From: Pseudomonas iridis | GTDB taxonomy: Bacteria; Pseudomonadota; Gammaproteobacteria; Pseudomonadales; Pseudomonadaceae | Length of the DNA stretch: 64,000 nucleotides | Reading direction: 5' to 3' | NCBI RefSeq assembly: GCF_017980685.1 | Contig: NZ_JACXXO010000001.1 | Span: 310,001 to 374,000 of the forward strand | Part shown: positions 62,844 to 64,000 of the stretch, piece after piece | How positions within the stretch are numbered: the stretch's first letter is position 1 | Layout of the letters: each line of letters starts with the position of its first letter | Notes under the pieces: generated by a model | Seen by the model: only the letters and a program-made list of their open reading frames with translations | What the model was told of the DNA's origin: nothing | Databases searched by the model: none | Position numbers and translations under genes: made by a program

Positions 62844-63913
62844 GGCCGCACCGCCGCAAGCACACGCTTGAGCAGTTCGTTGTGGCGGTAGCTGCCGTCG
62901 CGATCATCGGCGTAGCGCACGATCACCAGTTTTTCGCTGGGGATGACGTACAGCGCCTGGCCCCAATGACCCAGCGCGGCGAAGGTATCGGGCGGTGCAT
63001 CGGCCCACGGTGACGATGCGCCTTGCGCCGGGCGATTAAGCCACCAGTGGCCGCCGGGCACGGCTTCATCCTGATGGGCCTCGTAACCGGCGAAAGGTTG
63101 CAGGTTGAAGGTGAGCCATTCCTTGGGCAGCAATTGCCGATCATTCCAGCGTCCGTCGCGGGCCATCAACACACCGACACGCGCCAGATCCCGCGCGGTC
63201 AGGTAGGCATAGGACGATGCGACGAACGTACCGTTGGCATCGGTTTCCCACACGGCATGACGGATGCCCAACGGTTCGAACAGTGCTGTCCACGGATAGT
63301 CTGGATATCGCTTTGGGCCGACGATGGATTTCAAAGCTGCCGCCAGCAGATTGCTGTCACCGCTGGAGTAACGGAATGCCTGCCCCGGTACGGCGTAGCT
63401 GTGGTGATCGGCGGTGAATCGCGCCATGTCCTGGTGACCACGGGTGTAGAGCATCGCCACCACCGAGGATTTCAGCGGGGCGTATTCATAGTCTTCCTGC
63501 CAGTCGATGCCCGAGGCCCAATGCAGCAGATCGGCAATAGTGATCGCCGGGTGTTTCTCCAGCGCCGGGTAGAACTTCACGGCTGGATCATCGAGCTTGA
63601 ACAGGCCTTCACCGTAGGCAATGCCGAGTACGGTGGCCATCAGACTTTTGCTGATGGACCAGGTCAGGTGTGGGGTTTGTGCGTTAGTCGGGCCGGCGTA
63701 GCGCTCGTAGATGATCTGGCCATCGCGAATGATCAACAGGGCATCGGTGCGAATGCCCTGGCGAGTGGCATCGTCGCGGGGTGGGAAGGCGTAGGCCTGA
63801 AGATCCTCAACCGCTGTGATCTGCTGACCAACCGGCCACTGTTCGCCGGGCCATGATTCGGCCTGAACGGTGAAGCTGATCAGCAGCAGAAACAGCGACA
63901 GGCCTTTGAACAT
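62840..63913 (-). CDS. Beta-lactamase-fold serine hydrolase
   Basis: A 357-residue exported protein: signal peptide ending FTVQAESWPGEQ, class C beta-lactamase/PBP4-like domain with the SxxK nucleophile in HLTWSISKSLMATVLG near residue 90, YSSGDSNLL near residue 181 as the YxN-type motif and a HWGQALYVIP segment near the C-terminus. It resembles 6-aminohexanoate-dimer hydrolase-like esterases; true beta-lactam hydrolysis is unlikely. It overlaps the downstream small gene by four bases. Confidence 0.87.
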   Translation of the reverse strand: MFKGLSLFLLLISFTVQAESWPGEQWPVGQQITAVEDLQAYAFPPRDDATRQGIRTDALLIIRDGQIIYERYAGPTNAQTPHLTWSISKSLMATVLGIAYGEGLFKLDDPAVKFYPALEKHPAITIADLLHWASGIDWQEDYEYAPLKSSVVAMLYTRGHQDMARFTADHHSYAVPGQAFRYSSGDSNLLAAALKSIVGPKRYPDYPWTALFEPLGIRHAVWETDANGTFVASSYAYLTARDLARVGVLMARDGRWNDRQLLPKEWLTFNLQPFAGYEAHQDEAVPGGHWWLNRPAQGASSPWADAPPDTFAALGHWGQALYVIPSEKLVIVRYADDRDGSYRHNELLKRVLAAVRP

Positions 63914-64000
63914 GGTGAGGGCTCTTGGGGAGAACCTGCTGAGCGTAGTCGGGGCTCATGACAAATTGGCGATCCTGGCTGTTCATAAGGCCGTCATCGC

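Overview
This 64 kb window reads as chromosomal DNA of a fluorescent Pseudomonas, most likely the P. fluorescens group. Evidence seen: GC-rich coding with short intergenic gaps; algU-mucA-mucB-mucD next to divergent nadB; sdhE-ygfX divergent from ygfZ; a dapA-bamC-purC cluster ending in tRNA-Ser; a phaG-type acyltransferase; and three families of Pseudomonas-type REP palindromes (cores GCTGGCAAGCCAGC, GCGAGCAGGCTCGC and GATCGCAGCCTGCGGC). No prophage, insertion sequence, CRISPR array or replication origin was seen.

Layout. 0-5.6 kb: small housekeeping genes (spermidine-synthase-like protein, YajD, a TrmH-family methyltransferase, YcgN, a 2-hydroxyacid dehydrogenase, YcgL, RNase D). 5.7-12 kb: a lipid A phosphoethanolamine transferase, a CynX-type MFS carrier, two LysR regulators, a hydroxymuconate isomerase, a DUF1508 protein and a candidate 13-residue peptide gene. 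12.1-18.7 kb: tRNA-Ser(CGA), purC, an MBL hydrolase, bamC and dapA on the minus strand, divergent from gcvR-bcp, then an AI-2E-family permease and a TusA-like protein. 18.8-28.9 kb: envelope stress and quality control (BepA-like protease, MucD, MucB, MucA, AlgU), nadB, ygfX-sdhE, ygfZ and an HDOD protein. 29-35.7 kb: a tricarboxylate uptake locus, with the sensor-regulator pair TctE/TctD divergent from a decayed OprD-family porin followed by tctC-tctB-tctA and an AbrB-like membrane protein. 35.8-42.4 kb: ung, an enoyl-CoA hydratase-family enzyme, a Tyr-rich lipoprotein, a frameshifted diguanylate cyclase, rsuA, phaG and tRNA-Gly(CCC).

42.5-55.6 kb is more accessory: a broken hicA with intact hicB, two methyltransferases, stress proteins (DUF4142, KGG), a LysE exporter, FosA, a secreted unknown with a fragment of a paralogue beside it, a LysR/DMT pair, an iron-dependent alcohol dehydrogenase, a DUF4917 protein with SIR2-like motifs, a YegP-like protein and a PfpI protein. 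55.6-64 kb: a MITE-like repeat with internal 34-bp repeats, a lemA-TPM-TPM operon, periplasmic beta-glucosidase bglX, clsB-yceI, and a serine hydrolase with a small translationally coupled partner.

The most notable observations are signs of gene decay in an otherwise ordinary core genome: an in-place internal deletion of the porin in the citrate-type uptake operon, a one-base frameshift in a dCache-GGDEF protein, and a doubly frameshifted HicA toxin beside an intact HicB antitoxin. All three lie within about 12 kb, so assembly error should be excluded first. Also of interest are three phased 11-bp repeats that look like a TctD operator, a 13-codon ORF with a strong ribosome binding site directly followed by a terminator, and a DUF4917 protein whose motifs resemble the SIR2-like/AbiH group. 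No complete new multi-gene system was found.
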